Positions 32,317 to 40,482 of a DNA stretch of 64,000 nt are shown here, in pieces; within the stretch, counting starts at the first letter, position 1, and each line of letters begins with the position of its first letter. The notes beneath the pieces are model-generated. The model saw only the letters and a list, made by a program, of their open reading frames with translations. It did no database searches and was not told where the DNA came from. Source of the DNA: Pseudonocardiaceae bacterium. GTDB taxonomy: Bacteria; Actinomycetota; Actinomycetes; Mycobacteriales; Pseudonocardiaceae. Both the position numbers and the translations under genes were made by a program. The stretch spans positions 1-64,000 of the forward strand of contig WHTH01000003.1 in NCBI GenBank assembly GCA_009377865.1, given 5' to 3'.

Positions 32317-33945
32317 CGCGTGACGAGGTCCGGCCGGTCGGCGATGATGAACCCGAAGTTTCGCAACGATTTCGTATCTCTGCCCCAGTACTCCGAGTGC
32401 GCTGCTTGCGGATCCTGCGAGATCGGGGTGCCCGGATCCGACTCGAAAACCCGGGCACCGAAGTCGGGATCGGTGGGGTCGTTGCCGTGGGCCAGGTCCG
32501 GGTCGGGGTTGGGCCCCAAGGTGGGCACGAGCGGGTGCACGGGCTGGCGCAGGTCGGGTGGGATCGTAGGCGTGCTGGATGATGTCGTTGTCGGCCCTGG
32601 TGGCGAACACCGAGCCTTCCGGCAGCCCCAGCTCGCGGGCGTGATCGACCCCGACACCCGGACTGCCGACGAACACCGTGCTGTCGGCGGGCAGGCCGTG
32701 GTCACGGGCGGCGACCCCGGTGGTGGTGGAGCCGTAGCTGTGCGCGATGACGGTGTTGTGCGACGGCGGGCCTTCGTGGGTGGCGCGCAGCCCGTGCTGG
32801 AAGCGGTCGAGGTCGGCGCCGGCGTGGTGGGCGTAGCTGACGTCGCGGGCCTCGGGCAGCGACTGCGGCGCGTCGTAGCCGATCCACACCACCCCCGCGG
32901 TGCCGGCGCCGGGGTCGGCACGCTTAGCCGAGTCGACCATGTTGTCGACCTTCTCAAGGCCGCTGGCGGCGCCGCCCAGGTTGCTGAAGGTGCCGGGCAC
33001 GTAGGTGACGACGTTGTCGGCTTCGTCGGGGTTGCCGATGGCCACGATGGCCTGCCCGAAGTCGTCGGTGTTCAGCCCCAGCAGGTAGGCCCGCTGCTGG
33101 CCGGGCTGCGGCGTTCCCAGCCGCGCTCGATGGTCTTGATACCGTCCAGCTGGTCATTGATCACCCGAGTCTGCGACGACCGCTCGATCCTACTGCCGGG
33201 TCCGCCGGCCTTGAGTTCCTCGCGGCGGGCCAGCAACGTCGCGGTGGCGATACCGAGCACGATCTTGTTCGCGCCATGTCGCGCCACGACCGGCACACCG
33301 TCGAGCGCACCGATCCGTTCCGGGTAGGTCCCGATCAGCGACTGTCGCTGCGCCGGCGTCAGACCGTTCCACCACGCATGCACCTGCTGCGGCGACGTGC
33401 CCGCCGGCGGCACCGCCGGCGCGTCGTGGGAGTACTCGCCGGGCTGATGACGCCCATCGCCGTCGGGGGCGCGGTACTGCTGACCCCCATACAGCGCGTT
33501 GATCCCATTGGCACAGCGGCGCTGCGTCGAAATCGAGCATCGCCGCGTCCACGGCCCGCAGCAGCTCGCTGTTGCGCTCCACCTTGACCGGATCGTCGCC
33601 CCAGTCGTCGCCTTCGACAGCTGACTCGAACGCGGCGGCCTGCACCCGCAACGCATCCAACCGGTCCTGGATCTCGCGCACCTCGGCCGCGTAGACACCC
33701 AGCACCCGGCCCACGATCTCGTTGTCCTCGCCGACCGCGGCCGCCACGTGGGCCACCGGCGCGGTCGCGGCCAGCAACTGCGCCACCTCAGGTGCGCGAT
33801 AGAACGCCGCCAAGCCCTGCCAGGTCGCGTGCACCCGCCGGCCCGTGTCAGCGAACGCGACACCGAACTCGCCGATCGCCCGCGCATGCTCGGCCAGCGC
33901 ATCCATGTCACCCTCGATCCGCCGAATCGCCGCCGCGCTGATCAC
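32313..33945 (-). pseudogene. Frameshifted DUF1023 alpha/beta-hydrolase with WXG100-like N-terminus
   Basis: It starts with a GTG at 33945 overlapping the preceding stop. Residues 1-~140 form a helical WXG100-like region ('MISAAAIRRIEGDMDALAEH', 'VHATWQGLAAFYRAPEVAQL'). The frame then changes near 33510, again near 33105 and near 32550. The pieces in order give 'GLTPAQRQSLIGTYPERIGA', 'NVVTYVPGTFSNLGGAASGL', the nucleophile elbow 'TVIAHSYGSTTTG', 'ADNDIIQHAYDPT' and the C-terminal 'FGARVFESDPGTPISQDPQA'. All motifs of the family survive, so decay is recent; a natural ~540-residue protein is not encoded without correction. Confidence 0.8.
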
Positions 33946-34295
33946 CGAGGCCCCGCCCCACCACCGGGCATGGCAGCCCGCGGATCCGGCGCAGCCGACA
34001 CCGCCGCCTGCGCGTTGGCCGCCATCTCCAGATCACCCTCCACATAGGCGTTGGTCGCCTGCCCCGCCCCGTTGACAGCAGCCCCAGTGCGGGTGAACAC
34101 GAACCCGACACTGGCGGCCTGCGCCTCGGCGAAGCCCTCCAACGCGCCCGCCACAATGGTCGAACTCGACTGCCCCACCGCCTCCTGCCGCGCGGCGTTC
34201 CACCCCGCAAGCTGACCATCAAACTCCGAGGCAACCCCCTCGGTCTGCCCCAACACACCCCGCACGCCGGCAGGTTGGATATCCCAGCCCGGCAC
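33942..34295 (-). CDS. WXG100/ESX-like small secreted-type helical protein
   Basis: A 117-residue, almost wholly helical protein: 'MPGWDIQPAGVRGVLGQTEG' then 'EFDGQLAGWNAARQEAVGQS', with a Trp-x-x-Ala turn in the WXG position and 'GAGQATNAYVEGDLEMAANA' near the end. There is no signal peptide, as usual for WXG100-like proteins that leave by type VII secretion. It is the first gene of the three-gene cassette and the only intact one; GTGA couples it to the DUF1023 gene. No secretion ATPase is present in the window. Confidence 0.72.
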   Translation of the reverse strand: MPGWDIQPAGVRGVLGQTEGVASEFDGQLAGWNAARQEAVGQSSSTIVAGALEGFAEAQAASVGFVFTRTGAAVNGAGQATNAYVEGDLEMAANAQAAVSAAPDPRAAMPGGGAGPR

Positions 34296-34415
34296 CGCTG
34301 CCCCCTAACCGAACGATCCTCGTCGATCGGCAGAATAGCGCCGCACGCCAGCCCCCGGCACAGGCATTCGCGACTTCACCACCCTGGCGAGTGACCCCGG
34401 ACCTCCAGGCGGTGG

Positions 34416-35309
34416 TCAGGCGACCAGGTGCGCCTTGCGCCAGAGCGGCCTGGTGGACCCGATCATCCCGACCTCGTCGAGGAAGCTCGTGACCTTCTCG
34501 CCCATCCAGCGCCGCGTCTGCTGGTGATGCGGATTGCGCAGCGCCACCTTGCGCCCGAGGCGGGGATCGATGCCGACCGCGCGGTAGACCCGCGACTGGA
34601 TCAGGTTGTCGATGATCAGATACGCCGCGACCGACGTCAGGTACCGGTGCCACTCCAGCTCCGGTCGCCGCAACCTCGGCACCAACCGTGCGAGTTCCTC
34701 GCGGGCGTAGCGGACATGGCGCCCCTCCTCGATGACGTGGATGCGGCTGATCGTGCGGGTCAGCGGCTGCAGCGACTCGTCGTGCATCATCTCGCGCTGC
34801 AGCCGATCGGTGACCTCCTCGGCGACCAGCACGCTGGCGAACATCGATGCGCTGGCCACGGTGTGCGCGAACAACCGCCCCAACTGGTGCAGCGCCGGCC
34901 CCGGCCGGTAGTCCGGGCACTCCAGCTTGGCGACCGCGCGGGCGAACATCACCGAATGGCGCGTCTCGTCACCCAGCTCAGTCAGCGCGTACTGCGGGTG
35001 CGCGTCGCGAAGGTCCCGGTCGTAGACGTAGCGGCACAGCATCTGCATGAGGATGACCTCGAACCACAGGCCCACGCTCATCACGCTGGCGATCTCGTGC
35101 TTGGACAGCTCGACGCGCTGCTCAGGGGTCAGCTGCTCCCACAGCTGCGTGCCGTAGAGCGACACCCGCTGCAGCGGCATGAACGGTGTCGCGTCGAGCA
35201 GCGGCGCGTTCCAGTCGACCGCCACGTCCGGGTCGAAGGAGTGCCGTGCCGACGCCGCCAGCAACCGCTGGCCGGTGATCTCCCGCGACAAGAGCTCCCC
35301 GCGATCCAT
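34416..35309 (-). CDS. AurF-like diiron oxygenase
   Basis: 297 residues from the ATG at 35309, preceded by GAAGGAG. The ferritin-like four-helix pattern is clear: 'LSKHEIASVMSVGLWFEVIL', 'ALTELGDETRHSVMFARAVA' and 'ISRIHVIEEGRHVRYAREEL' provide Glu and E-x-x-H type ligands for two irons; 'LVAEEVTDRLQREMMHDESL' gives another Glu pair. AurF and relatives oxidise aryl-amines to nitro groups; many actinobacterial paralogues, annotated in this family, have unknown substrates. No biosynthetic partners are adjacent. Confidence 0.85.
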   Translation of the reverse strand: MDRGELLSREITGQRLLAASARHSFDPDVAVDWNAPLLDATPFMPLQRVSLYGTQLWEQLTPEQRVELSKHEIASVMSVGLWFEVILMQMLCRYVYDRDLRDAHPQYALTELGDETRHSVMFARAVAKLECPDYRPGPALHQLGRLFAHTVASASMFASVLVAEEVTDRLQREMMHDESLQPLTRTISRIHVIEEGRHVRYAREELARLVPRLRRPELEWHRYLTSVAAYLIIDNLIQSRVYRAVGIDPRLGRKVALRNPHHQQTRRWMGEKVTSFLDEVGMIGSTRPLWRKAHLVA

Positions 35310-35337
35310 GCCGGTGCTCCTTCCCGTGTGGCCGCCA

Positions 35338-35637
35338 CTATCGCACTTCAACCGGCTGCCCAGCGAGTACCGCTGCCAGTAGTGCCGGCCAGCCGGCCAG
35401 CCGGACCACGGCGGACTGGTCGGCGAACCAGTTCCCGACGAGCGCCCATTGCCGCTGCCAGGACAGCAGCGCGACCAGCCCGCCGACAACCACGATCGAT
35501 GCAACGGCCAGCGTGAAGATGCCCTTCGCTCCCCAGCGCAGGTAGACCGTGCTTGCGATCAGTTGTGCGACGGGTCGGCCGGGTAGGTGGCCAGCAACGC
35601 CAGCGGCATGCCCTGCCTGCGCAGCACCAGGCTCCAC
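35338..35637 (-). CDS. Small membrane protein, start uncertain
   Basis: The frame ends at 35338. The only standard start is the GTG at 35637, overlapping the yqgE-like gene by 79 bases, and the credible protein begins near its stop: 'LIASTVYLRWGAKGIFTLAV', one transmembrane helix ('FTLAVASIVVVGGLVALLSW') and 'VVRLAGWPALLAAVLAGQPV'. It may use a CTG or be read by coupling after the yqgE-like stop. The function is unknown and it may be a remnant. Confidence 0.42.
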   Translation of the reverse strand: MEPGAAQAGHAAGVAGHLPGRPVAQLIASTVYLRWGAKGIFTLAVASIVVVGGLVALLSWQRQWALVGNWFADQSAVVRLAGWPALLAAVLAGQPVEVR

Positions 35638-36149
35638 AGGTCCACCTCGGCCGGAGCGAGCAGATCGTCGGGCAGCGCGGGCACGACGACCCAGTCGCCG
35701 CGTTCGATCTCACCGGACAGCTGCCCACCGTCCCACCCGCAGTAGCCGGCGAACACCCGCAGACCGCGCACCTGTGGTGCGAGCAGGTCGGGATCAGAGT
35801 CCAGGTCGAGCAGTGCCAACGGGCCACGCAGGCCGATCACACCGGCCATCGCGCCGGCGTCGGTCCCGGCGGACAGCGCCGCCAGGCACAGTGCAGCCCG
35901 CTGTTCCATCGGTCCGCCGACGTAGAGCGACTGCGGACCGGTGGCGTGCCGTCCCCAAGAGGGCAGCACATCGTCGATCGGCACCTCGCTGGGCCGATTG
36001 AGCACGACACCCAGCGTTCCCGAGTCACGATGATCGATGATCAGGACGACGGTGCGCCGGAAGTTCGGATCAGTCAGCCCTGGTGCCGCGACCAGCGCCG
36101 AGCCGGCGGCCACCGCTTCGTACCCGCTCACCCGGCCATGGTCCCGCAC
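35559..36149 (-). CDS. YqgE/AlgH-family protein (UPF0301)
   Basis: About 196 residues from the GTG at 36149 (the GTG at 36131 is an alternative). The family core is 'GSALVAAPGLTDPNFRRTVV', 'GTLGVVLNRPSEVPIDDVLP', 'LYVGGPMEQRAALCL', 'GLRVFAGYCGWDGGQLSGEI' and 'LWSLVLRRQGMPLALLATYP'. The family is named for a proposed regulator of alginate in Pseudomonas, but its role in actinobacteria is unknown. A homologue lies near leuS in mycobacteria as here. Confidence 0.92.
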   Translation of the reverse strand: MRDHGRVSGYEAVAAGSALVAAPGLTDPNFRRTVVLIIDHRDSGTLGVVLNRPSEVPIDDVLPSWGRHATGPQSLYVGGPMEQRAALCLAALSAGTDAGAMAGVIGLRGPLALLDLDSDPDLLAPQVRGLRVFAGYCGWDGGQLSGEIERGDWVVVPALPDDLLAPAEVDLWSLVLRRQGMPLALLATYPADPSHN

Positions 36150-36186
36150 CCAGCTGCGGTCCGTCGAACAACGATACGGCTGCGTC

Positions 36187-36396
36187 TCATGCGGGGTCGA
36201 CAGTCGACGCCGCGCCACCGGCACTGTGGGAGGCGGCGCGGGTCCGTGCCGGGTCTCGCTCCCCGTTCGCCACTGCCAGCTTGTGCTCGCGCCAGCGCTC
36301 AATCATCCGGGTGGTCTCGACACGGGTGAACGCGAAGAACTCCTGTGTCTCCTGCAGTTTCCGGGCTGGACCTACGACCTGTCCCCGTTCAGCCAC
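36187..36396 (-). CDS. Unrecognised short ORF, possible C-terminal fragment
   Basis: A 69-codon frame whose middle reads like an amphipathic helix with good third-position GC ('LQETQEFFAFTRVETTRMIE', 'RWREHKLAVANGERDP'). Its first ~13 codons lie opposite the permease remnant on the plus strand, so the two probably abut near 36355 and this is the tail of a lost gene. No ribosome site precedes the ATG. No family recognised. Confidence 0.3.
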   Translation of the reverse strand: MAERGQVVGPARKLQETQEFFAFTRVETTRMIERWREHKLAVANGERDPARTRAASHSAGGAASTVDPA

Positions 36397-36519
36397 ACTC
36401 CGCAGCTGCCCGCCAACGATCTGGCGATCGCGCCGCTGCTGGTGCTCACGCTGATCGCCGCGGCCCTCGGGACCGTCGGGCTGGCCGGTCTGCGCCGCCG
36501 GGACGTCGCCGGACCCTGA
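36355..36519 (+). pseudogene. C-terminal remnant of an ABC-2 type permease
   Basis: About 50 residues match the end of polyketide-antibiotic exporter permeases: 'GWTYDLSPFSHTPQLPANDL', a final helix 'IAPLLVLTLIAAALGTVGLA' and the closing 'GLRRRDVAGP'. The frame upstream of ~36355 has no membrane helices or family signal, so the preceding ~450 residues are missing. A companion ATPase gene is also absent. Confidence 0.6.
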
Positions 36520-36547
36520 AGCCGACCGTTCCGGTTCCGAACTGCAC

Positions 36548-37105
36548 TCAATCCCGGTCGAGCATCGACCAGGGTTCGGGGCCGAGCGCGGCGAGCCGCG
36601 GCACCTGCAGCGCGGCCCACGGGCTGATTGCCCACGGCGCGCCTCGAGCGAGATCGGTCACTGCCGTCCAGGCCGCCCACCGGCATTCGAGCACCTCGGT
36701 GGGGTCGGGGTCCGGTTCGCCGTGCGCGGTGGCCACCAGCACTGGGCAGAACTCGTTCTCCACCACACCGTCGGGCGCCACCGCGCGGTAGTCGAACTCG
36801 GGCAGCGCCACCGCGACCCGATCCAGCCGCAGGCCCAGTTCCTCGTGCAGCCGGCGTGACGCGGCCTCGATGAGGTCCTCACCCGGCAGCGGGTGGCCGC
36901 AGCAGGAGTTGGTCCACACCCCCGGCCAGGCCCGCTTGGTCACCGCCCGCCGGGTCATCAACAACCGGCCGATATCGTCGAACACGTAGCAGGAGAACGC
37001 CAGGTGCAGCGGTGTGTCAGCGTGGTGGACCTGCGACTTCGGCAGCTCACCGACCGGGCGGCGCTGCGGGTCGAGCAGGACGACGGGGGCCTCGTCGGGA
37101 TGCAC
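36548..37105 (-). CDS. idi: Isopentenyl-diphosphate delta-isomerase type 1
   Basis: A 185-residue Nudix-fold protein. The metal and catalytic residues are in place: 'PLHLAFSCYVFDDIGRLLMT', 'WTNSCCGHPLPGEDLIEAAS' (Cys and His of the active site), 'RRLHEELGLRLDRVAVALPE' (Nudix helix) and 'VENEFCPVLVATAHGEPDPD' (second catalytic Glu). It interconverts isopentenyl and dimethylallyl diphosphate for isoprenoids such as menaquinone, carotenoids and the undecaprenyl/decaprenyl carriers used by MurJ-dependent wall synthesis. Confidence 0.95.
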   Translation of the reverse strand: MHPDEAPVVLLDPQRRPVGELPKSQVHHADTPLHLAFSCYVFDDIGRLLMTRRAVTKRAWPGVWTNSCCGHPLPGEDLIEAASRRLHEELGLRLDRVAVALPEFDYRAVAPDGVVENEFCPVLVATAHGEPDPDPTEVLECRWAAWTAVTDLARGAPWAISPWAALQVPRLAALGPEPWSMLDRD

Positions 37106-37115
37106 GGGACGAACG

Positions 37116-37505
37116 CTACGCGACGTCGTGCTGCGGCTGAGCCTCCCGGGAGCGCAGTGCCAGCCCGAGCAGGCCCGTCACCAGCGAGACGATGATGGCG
37201 CCCCAGAACGCAGGCCAGAACCCGTCGACGGCGAACGGCAACCCGAGCTGCTCGGCCAGCCATCCGGTCAACCAGTACAGCAGCCCGTTGACCACCAAGC
37301 CGAAGATGCCGAGGGTGAGGACGTAGAGCAGGCACCCCAGCGTCTTGGCGATGGGCTTGAGCACCACGTTGACCAGCCCGAAGATGACTGCGACGACGAG
37401 CAGCGTGCCACCGCGCTCGAGCAGCGACCCCTCGCCCAGGTCGATGCCGGGTATCAACAGGCTCGCCCACACAGCGAGTGCGGTGAACAGGATCTGCACG
37501 ATCAT
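37116..37505 (-). CDS. Phage-holin-family (DUF360/YvlD-like) membrane protein
   Basis: A 129-residue protein with four hydrophobic helices: 'MIVQILFTALAVWASLLIPG', 'TLLVVAVIFGLVNVVLKPIA', 'LLYVLTLGIFGLVVNGLLYW' and 'GAIIVSLVTGLLGLALRSRE'. The 'FGLVNVVLKPIAKTLGC' stretch is the family signature. Despite the name these proteins are widespread chromosomal envelope proteins, not phage genes. It starts upstream of idi and runs in the same direction, 10 bases apart, so the two are probably co-transcribed. Confidence 0.88.
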   Translation of the reverse strand: MIVQILFTALAVWASLLIPGIDLGEGSLLERGGTLLVVAVIFGLVNVVLKPIAKTLGCLLYVLTLGIFGLVVNGLLYWLTGWLAEQLGLPFAVDGFWPAFWGAIIVSLVTGLLGLALRSREAQPQHDVA

Positions 37506-37580
37506 CGCGCTGCATCCTCGCGCACCGCGGACCGGGCGGTCACACCGACCCTGCCACCACCGCGACCCTCGACCACACGG

Positions 37581-37976
37581 CTACCCAGGCAGTCCGATTC
37601 GGCGGACGCCGGGAATGCGATCGAAGTCGCCGTCGAGCGCCAGCACCTCGAGCCCACGGGCTACGGCGGTCGCCGCAATCCACAGGTCGTTCGCGTCCAC
37701 CGGCGTGCCGGCAGCTGCCAGCTCGGCACTGATCCGTGCGTAAGCCCTGGCGATTGTCAGGTCGAGCGGCACGGTTCCGAACCCGGCGAGCAGCCCTTCG
37801 ACGAAGGCCGAGCGGTCTTGCTCGCGTCGACCGCTCGCGCGGTGCACCCCATGGAGTAGCTCTGCCGCCGTCACGACCGAGAGCGCGTATCGCTGGTCCG
37901 GCCGGATGAACTCCGCCAGCGAGCATGATCCCCGTTCTACCGCCACGAAGACCGAGGTGTCGATCAGTACTGCCAC
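37581..37976 (-). CDS. PIN-domain (VapC-type) ribonuclease toxin
   Basis: A 131-residue protein with PIN acidic residues Asp6 ('VLIDTSVFVAVERG'), Glu39 ('TAAELLHGVHRA'), Asp97 with Asp94 ('PVDANDLWIAATA') and Asp115/Asp117 ('LALDGDFDRIPGV'). Its GTG/ATG start region overlaps the antitoxin 3' end by 13 bases. Predicted endoribonuclease held in check by the upstream-encoded antitoxin. Distinct in sequence from the VapC at 12.4 kb, so the two modules are independent acquisitions. Confidence 0.88.
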   Translation of the reverse strand: MAVLIDTSVFVAVERGSCSLAEFIRPDQRYALSVVTAAELLHGVHRASGRREQDRSAFVEGLLAGFGTVPLDLTIARAYARISAELAAAGTPVDANDLWIAATAVARGLEVLALDGDFDRIPGVRRIGLPG

Positions 37977-38218
37977 GGGTCGACCGGCGCGACGAGTGTT
38001 TCGGCGAGGCGGGTGATGTCGTCGCCGAAACCGGCGTCGGGTGCTGGCAGGTGATCGAGCAGCTCGAGTACCGCTGCGCCGGAGAGGTAGCCGCGCTGCG
38101 GAGGGACGAGCACCGCCACCGTCTGGCCGTGCCGCTCGATCTCGACAGACTCGCCCTCGCCCACCCGCGACAGCAGGTTCGAGAACCCCTTGCTCGCTGC
38201 GGTGGCGTTCAGTCGCAT
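37964..38218 (-). CDS. Phd/YefM (VapB-type) antitoxin
   Basis: An 84-residue protein. The N-terminal DNA-binding fold is 'NATAASKGFSNLLSRVGEGE' and 'SVEIERHGQTVAVLVPPQ'; the C-terminal 'FGDDITRLAETLVAPVDPWQ' would wrap the PIN toxin. No ribosome site precedes the ATG at 38218, suggesting a leaderless transcript as with the other TA module in this window. Confidence 0.86.
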   Translation of the reverse strand: MRLNATAASKGFSNLLSRVGEGESVEIERHGQTVAVLVPPQRGYLSGAAVLELLDHLPAPDAGFGDDITRLAETLVAPVDPWQY

Positions 38219-38225
38219 GGCCCGA

Positions 38226-38243
38226 GGTTATCAGATTAATCAG
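38226..38243 (-). promoter_or_regulatory. Promoter/operator of the second VapBC operon
   Basis: The only AT-rich tract nearby holds the 8-bp palindrome GATTAATC (38232-38239) and, on the minus strand, -10-like sequences (TAATCT, GATAAC) 8-20 bases upstream of the antitoxin ATG. The layout matches the operator-over-promoter arrangement of the other TA modules here, but the dyad is short. Confidence 0.4.
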
Positions 38244-38276
38244 ACCCGGCCAGCCTCCGCTCAGCGCAGGACGTTG

Positions 38277-39743
38277 TCATCGGCCCAGATCGTTTTCAGC
38301 AGCCCAGCGCAGCAGCTCCGCTTCGGCCTCCTCCCGGTCCAGCGGGCCGCGTTCGAGCCGCACCTCCTTGAGATGGCGCCACGCGCGGCCGACGACCGGT
38401 CCCGGCGCAACACCGAGCAGCTCCATGATCGCGTTGCCGTCGAGGTCGGGCCGGACGCGCGCGAGATCCTCCTCGGCGCGGATCCGCTCGATCCGCTGCT
38501 CGAGGTCGTCGTAGCTTCGTTGCAGCGCCGCGGCCTTGCGACGGTTGCGGGTGGTCGAGTCAGCGCGGACCAGCTTGTGCAGCCGGTCCAGCAGCTCCCC
38601 GGCATCGGTGACGTAGCGGCGCACCGCGGAATCGGTCCACTCGCCGCGGCCGTAGCCGTGGAAGCGAAGGTGCAGGAACACCAACTGCGCGACGTCTTCG
38701 ATCACGTCATTCGAATAGCGCAGTGCACGCAGCCGCTTGCGGCTGAGCTTGGCACCGACCACCTCATGATGGTGAAAGCTCACCCCGCCGCCGGGCTCGT
38801 GCCGACGGGTCGCCGGCTTGCCGATATCGTGCAGCAGCGCGGCGAGCCGCAGCACGAGATCCGGGCCGCCAGCAGGGTCATCACGAGTCTCGAGCGCGAT
38901 CGCCTGGTCCAGCACGGTCAGCGAGTGCACGTAGACGTCCTTGTGCTGGTGGTGCTCGTCGATCTCCAACCGCATCGCGGCCACCTCGGGCAGCACGTGC
39001 TCCGCCAACACGGTCTCGACCAGCAACTCCACACCCCGTCGGGGGTGGGCACCGGTCATCAACTTCGACAGTTCGGCCTGCACCCGTTCGGCGCTGATCC
39101 GGCCGATCTCGCCGGCCATGTCTGTCATGGCGTGGTGCACCCGGGGCGCGAGGGTGAAGCCGAGCTGCGAGACGAATCGGGCGGCACGCAGCATCCGCAA
39201 CGGATCGTCGGCGAAGGACTCCTGCGGGGTGGCAGGGGTGTCGAGTTCCCGGCTGGCCAACGCGTCCATCCCGCCGTATGGATCGACGAGTCCTCCCACG
39301 TCGCTGCCGTGCCGCGCCGACACCGGCAGCGCGACGGCCATCGCGTTGACGGTGAAGTCACGGCGCACCAGGTCGCCCTCGAGGGTGTCGCCGTAGACGA
39401 CCTCGGGCTTGCGCCCGACCCGGTCATAGGCGTCGGCGCGGAACGTCGTGATCTCACAGCTGGTGGTCCGTTTGACCGCTCCGACCGTGCCGAATGCGAT
39501 GCCGGTGTCCCAGACGGTGTCGGCCCAGCCGGCCAGCAGCCGCTGTATCTGCTGCGGCCGGGCGTCGGTCGTGAAGTCGAGGTCGGTGCCGAGCCGTCCG
39601 AGCAGCGCGTCCCGCACGCTGCCGCCGACCAGATACAGCTGGTGACCCGCCGCAGCGAACCGGGTCGCCAGCTCGTCGGCCACAGGTGCAGCACGCAGCA
39701 GTTCCACGACAGCGGTGCGCTGCGCGGGAGTCTGCGACGGCAC
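38277..39743 (-). CDS. pcnA: CCA tRNA nucleotidyltransferase / poly(A) polymerase family (PcnA)
   Basis: 488 residues from the GTG at 39743. Head domain: '[20 protein letters not shown]' then '[10 protein letters not shown]' (the G-S and D-x-D of class II nucleotidyltransferases), '[20 protein letters not shown]' and '[12 protein letters not shown]'. An HD domain follows ('[20 protein letters not shown]', '[17 protein letters not shown]'), typical of the actinobacterial form. It adds or repairs the CCA end of tRNAs. Divergent from the Nudix gene, as in mycobacteria. Confidence 0.95.
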   Translation of the reverse strand: MPSQTPAQRTAVVELLRAAPVADELATRFAAAGHQLYLVGGSVRDALLGRLGTDLDFTTDARPQQIQRLLAGWADTVWDTGIAFGTVGAVKRTTSCEITTFRADAYDRVGRKPEVVYGDTLEGDLVRRDFTVNAMAVALPVSARHGSDVGGLVDPYGGMDALASRELDTPATPQESFADDPLRMLRAARFVSQLGFTLAPRVHHAMTDMAGEIGRISAERVQAELSKLMTGAHPRRGVELLVETVLAEHVLPEVAAMRLEIDEHHQHKDVYVHSLTVLDQAIALETRDDPAGGPDLVLRLAALLHDIGKPATRRHEPGGGVSFHHHEVVGAKLSRKRLRALRYSNDVIEDVAQLVFLHLRFHGYGRGEWTDSAVRRYVTDAGELLDRLHKLVRADSTTRNRRKAAALQRSYDDLEQRIERIRAEEDLARVRPDLDGNAIMELLGVAPGPVVGRAWRHLKEVRLERGPLDREEAEAELLRWAAENDLGR

Positions 39744-39903
39744 GGTGTTCCGAACGGTGGACGACACGGGTATCGACTGTAGCCAACGGCGCTGCGTCAA
39801 GACTGTCGACCAGCGCGTCCAACGCCGCCGCTCCGGGTGTGACGGTAACCGGCCACGCCTGGCTTCCGAACCGACGCACCGCACCCGCCGATATCATCGG
39901 TCC

Positions 39904-40482
39904 GTGCCCACGTCATCCGGCAGGTCCCGCCGAGACAAAGCTGCCCGCGACCCGGGTGGTCAGGGCAAGGGTGAGCGACGACGCCGCAGCAAGAACACGG
40001 CGAAGGAAGCCGCTGCTACCGGCGACAGCCGCCCACGACCCCGGCCGATGCGGATACGTACGGTTGACGAGACCTCGGCGGGCGGACTGGTGGTGGACAC
40101 CGTGACCGGGCGAGCGGCGCTGATCGGCCGGCTGGACCGGCGGGGACGGCTGCTGTGGTCGCTGCCCAAGGGCCACATCGAATCCGGTGAGACGGCCGAG
40201 CAGGCGGCGGTACGCGAAGTGGCGGAGGAGACCGGCATTGTCGGTGAGTTGATCGCCCAGCTGGGGGTGATCGACTACTGGTTCGTCGCGGAGGAGCGCC
40301 GAATCCACAAGACGGTGCACCATTTCCTGCTACGGCAGGTCGGCGGCGAGCTGTCCGACGCCGACGTGGAGGTCACGGAGGTCGGCTGGGTGCCGCTGGC
40401 CGAGCTCGAGACGCGGCTGGCCTACGCCGATGAGCGCAAGCTCGCCCGTAGGGCCGGTGAGCTGCTCTCGGAGCCGGCGTGA
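39904..40482 (+). CDS. Nudix hydrolase (MutT-like)
   Basis: 192 residues from the GTG at 39904. A ~45-residue Arg/Lys-rich N-terminal extension precedes the domain. The Nudix box is complete: '[20 protein letters not shown]' followed by Thr-Gly. The domain begins '[20 protein letters not shown]'. This is the positional equivalent of mutT4 of mycobacteria. The substrate is unproven; candidates are oxidised nucleotides or capped RNA. It ends with ATG-type overlap (4 bases) into the DUF6049 gene. Confidence 0.92.
   Translation: MPTSSGRSRRDKAARDPGGQGKGERRRRSKNTAKEAAATGDSRPRPRPMRIRTVDETSAGGLVVDTVTGRAALIGRLDRRGRLLWSLPKGHIESGETAEQAAVREVAEETGIVGELIAQLGVIDYWFVAEERRIHKTVHHFLLRQVGGELSDADVEVTEVGWVPLAELETRLAYADERKLARRAGELLSEPA

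Noticed and set aside
37116-37505. Reading the holin-family protein as evidence of a prophage
   Set aside because: The family is widespread on chromosomes and no other phage gene is near.
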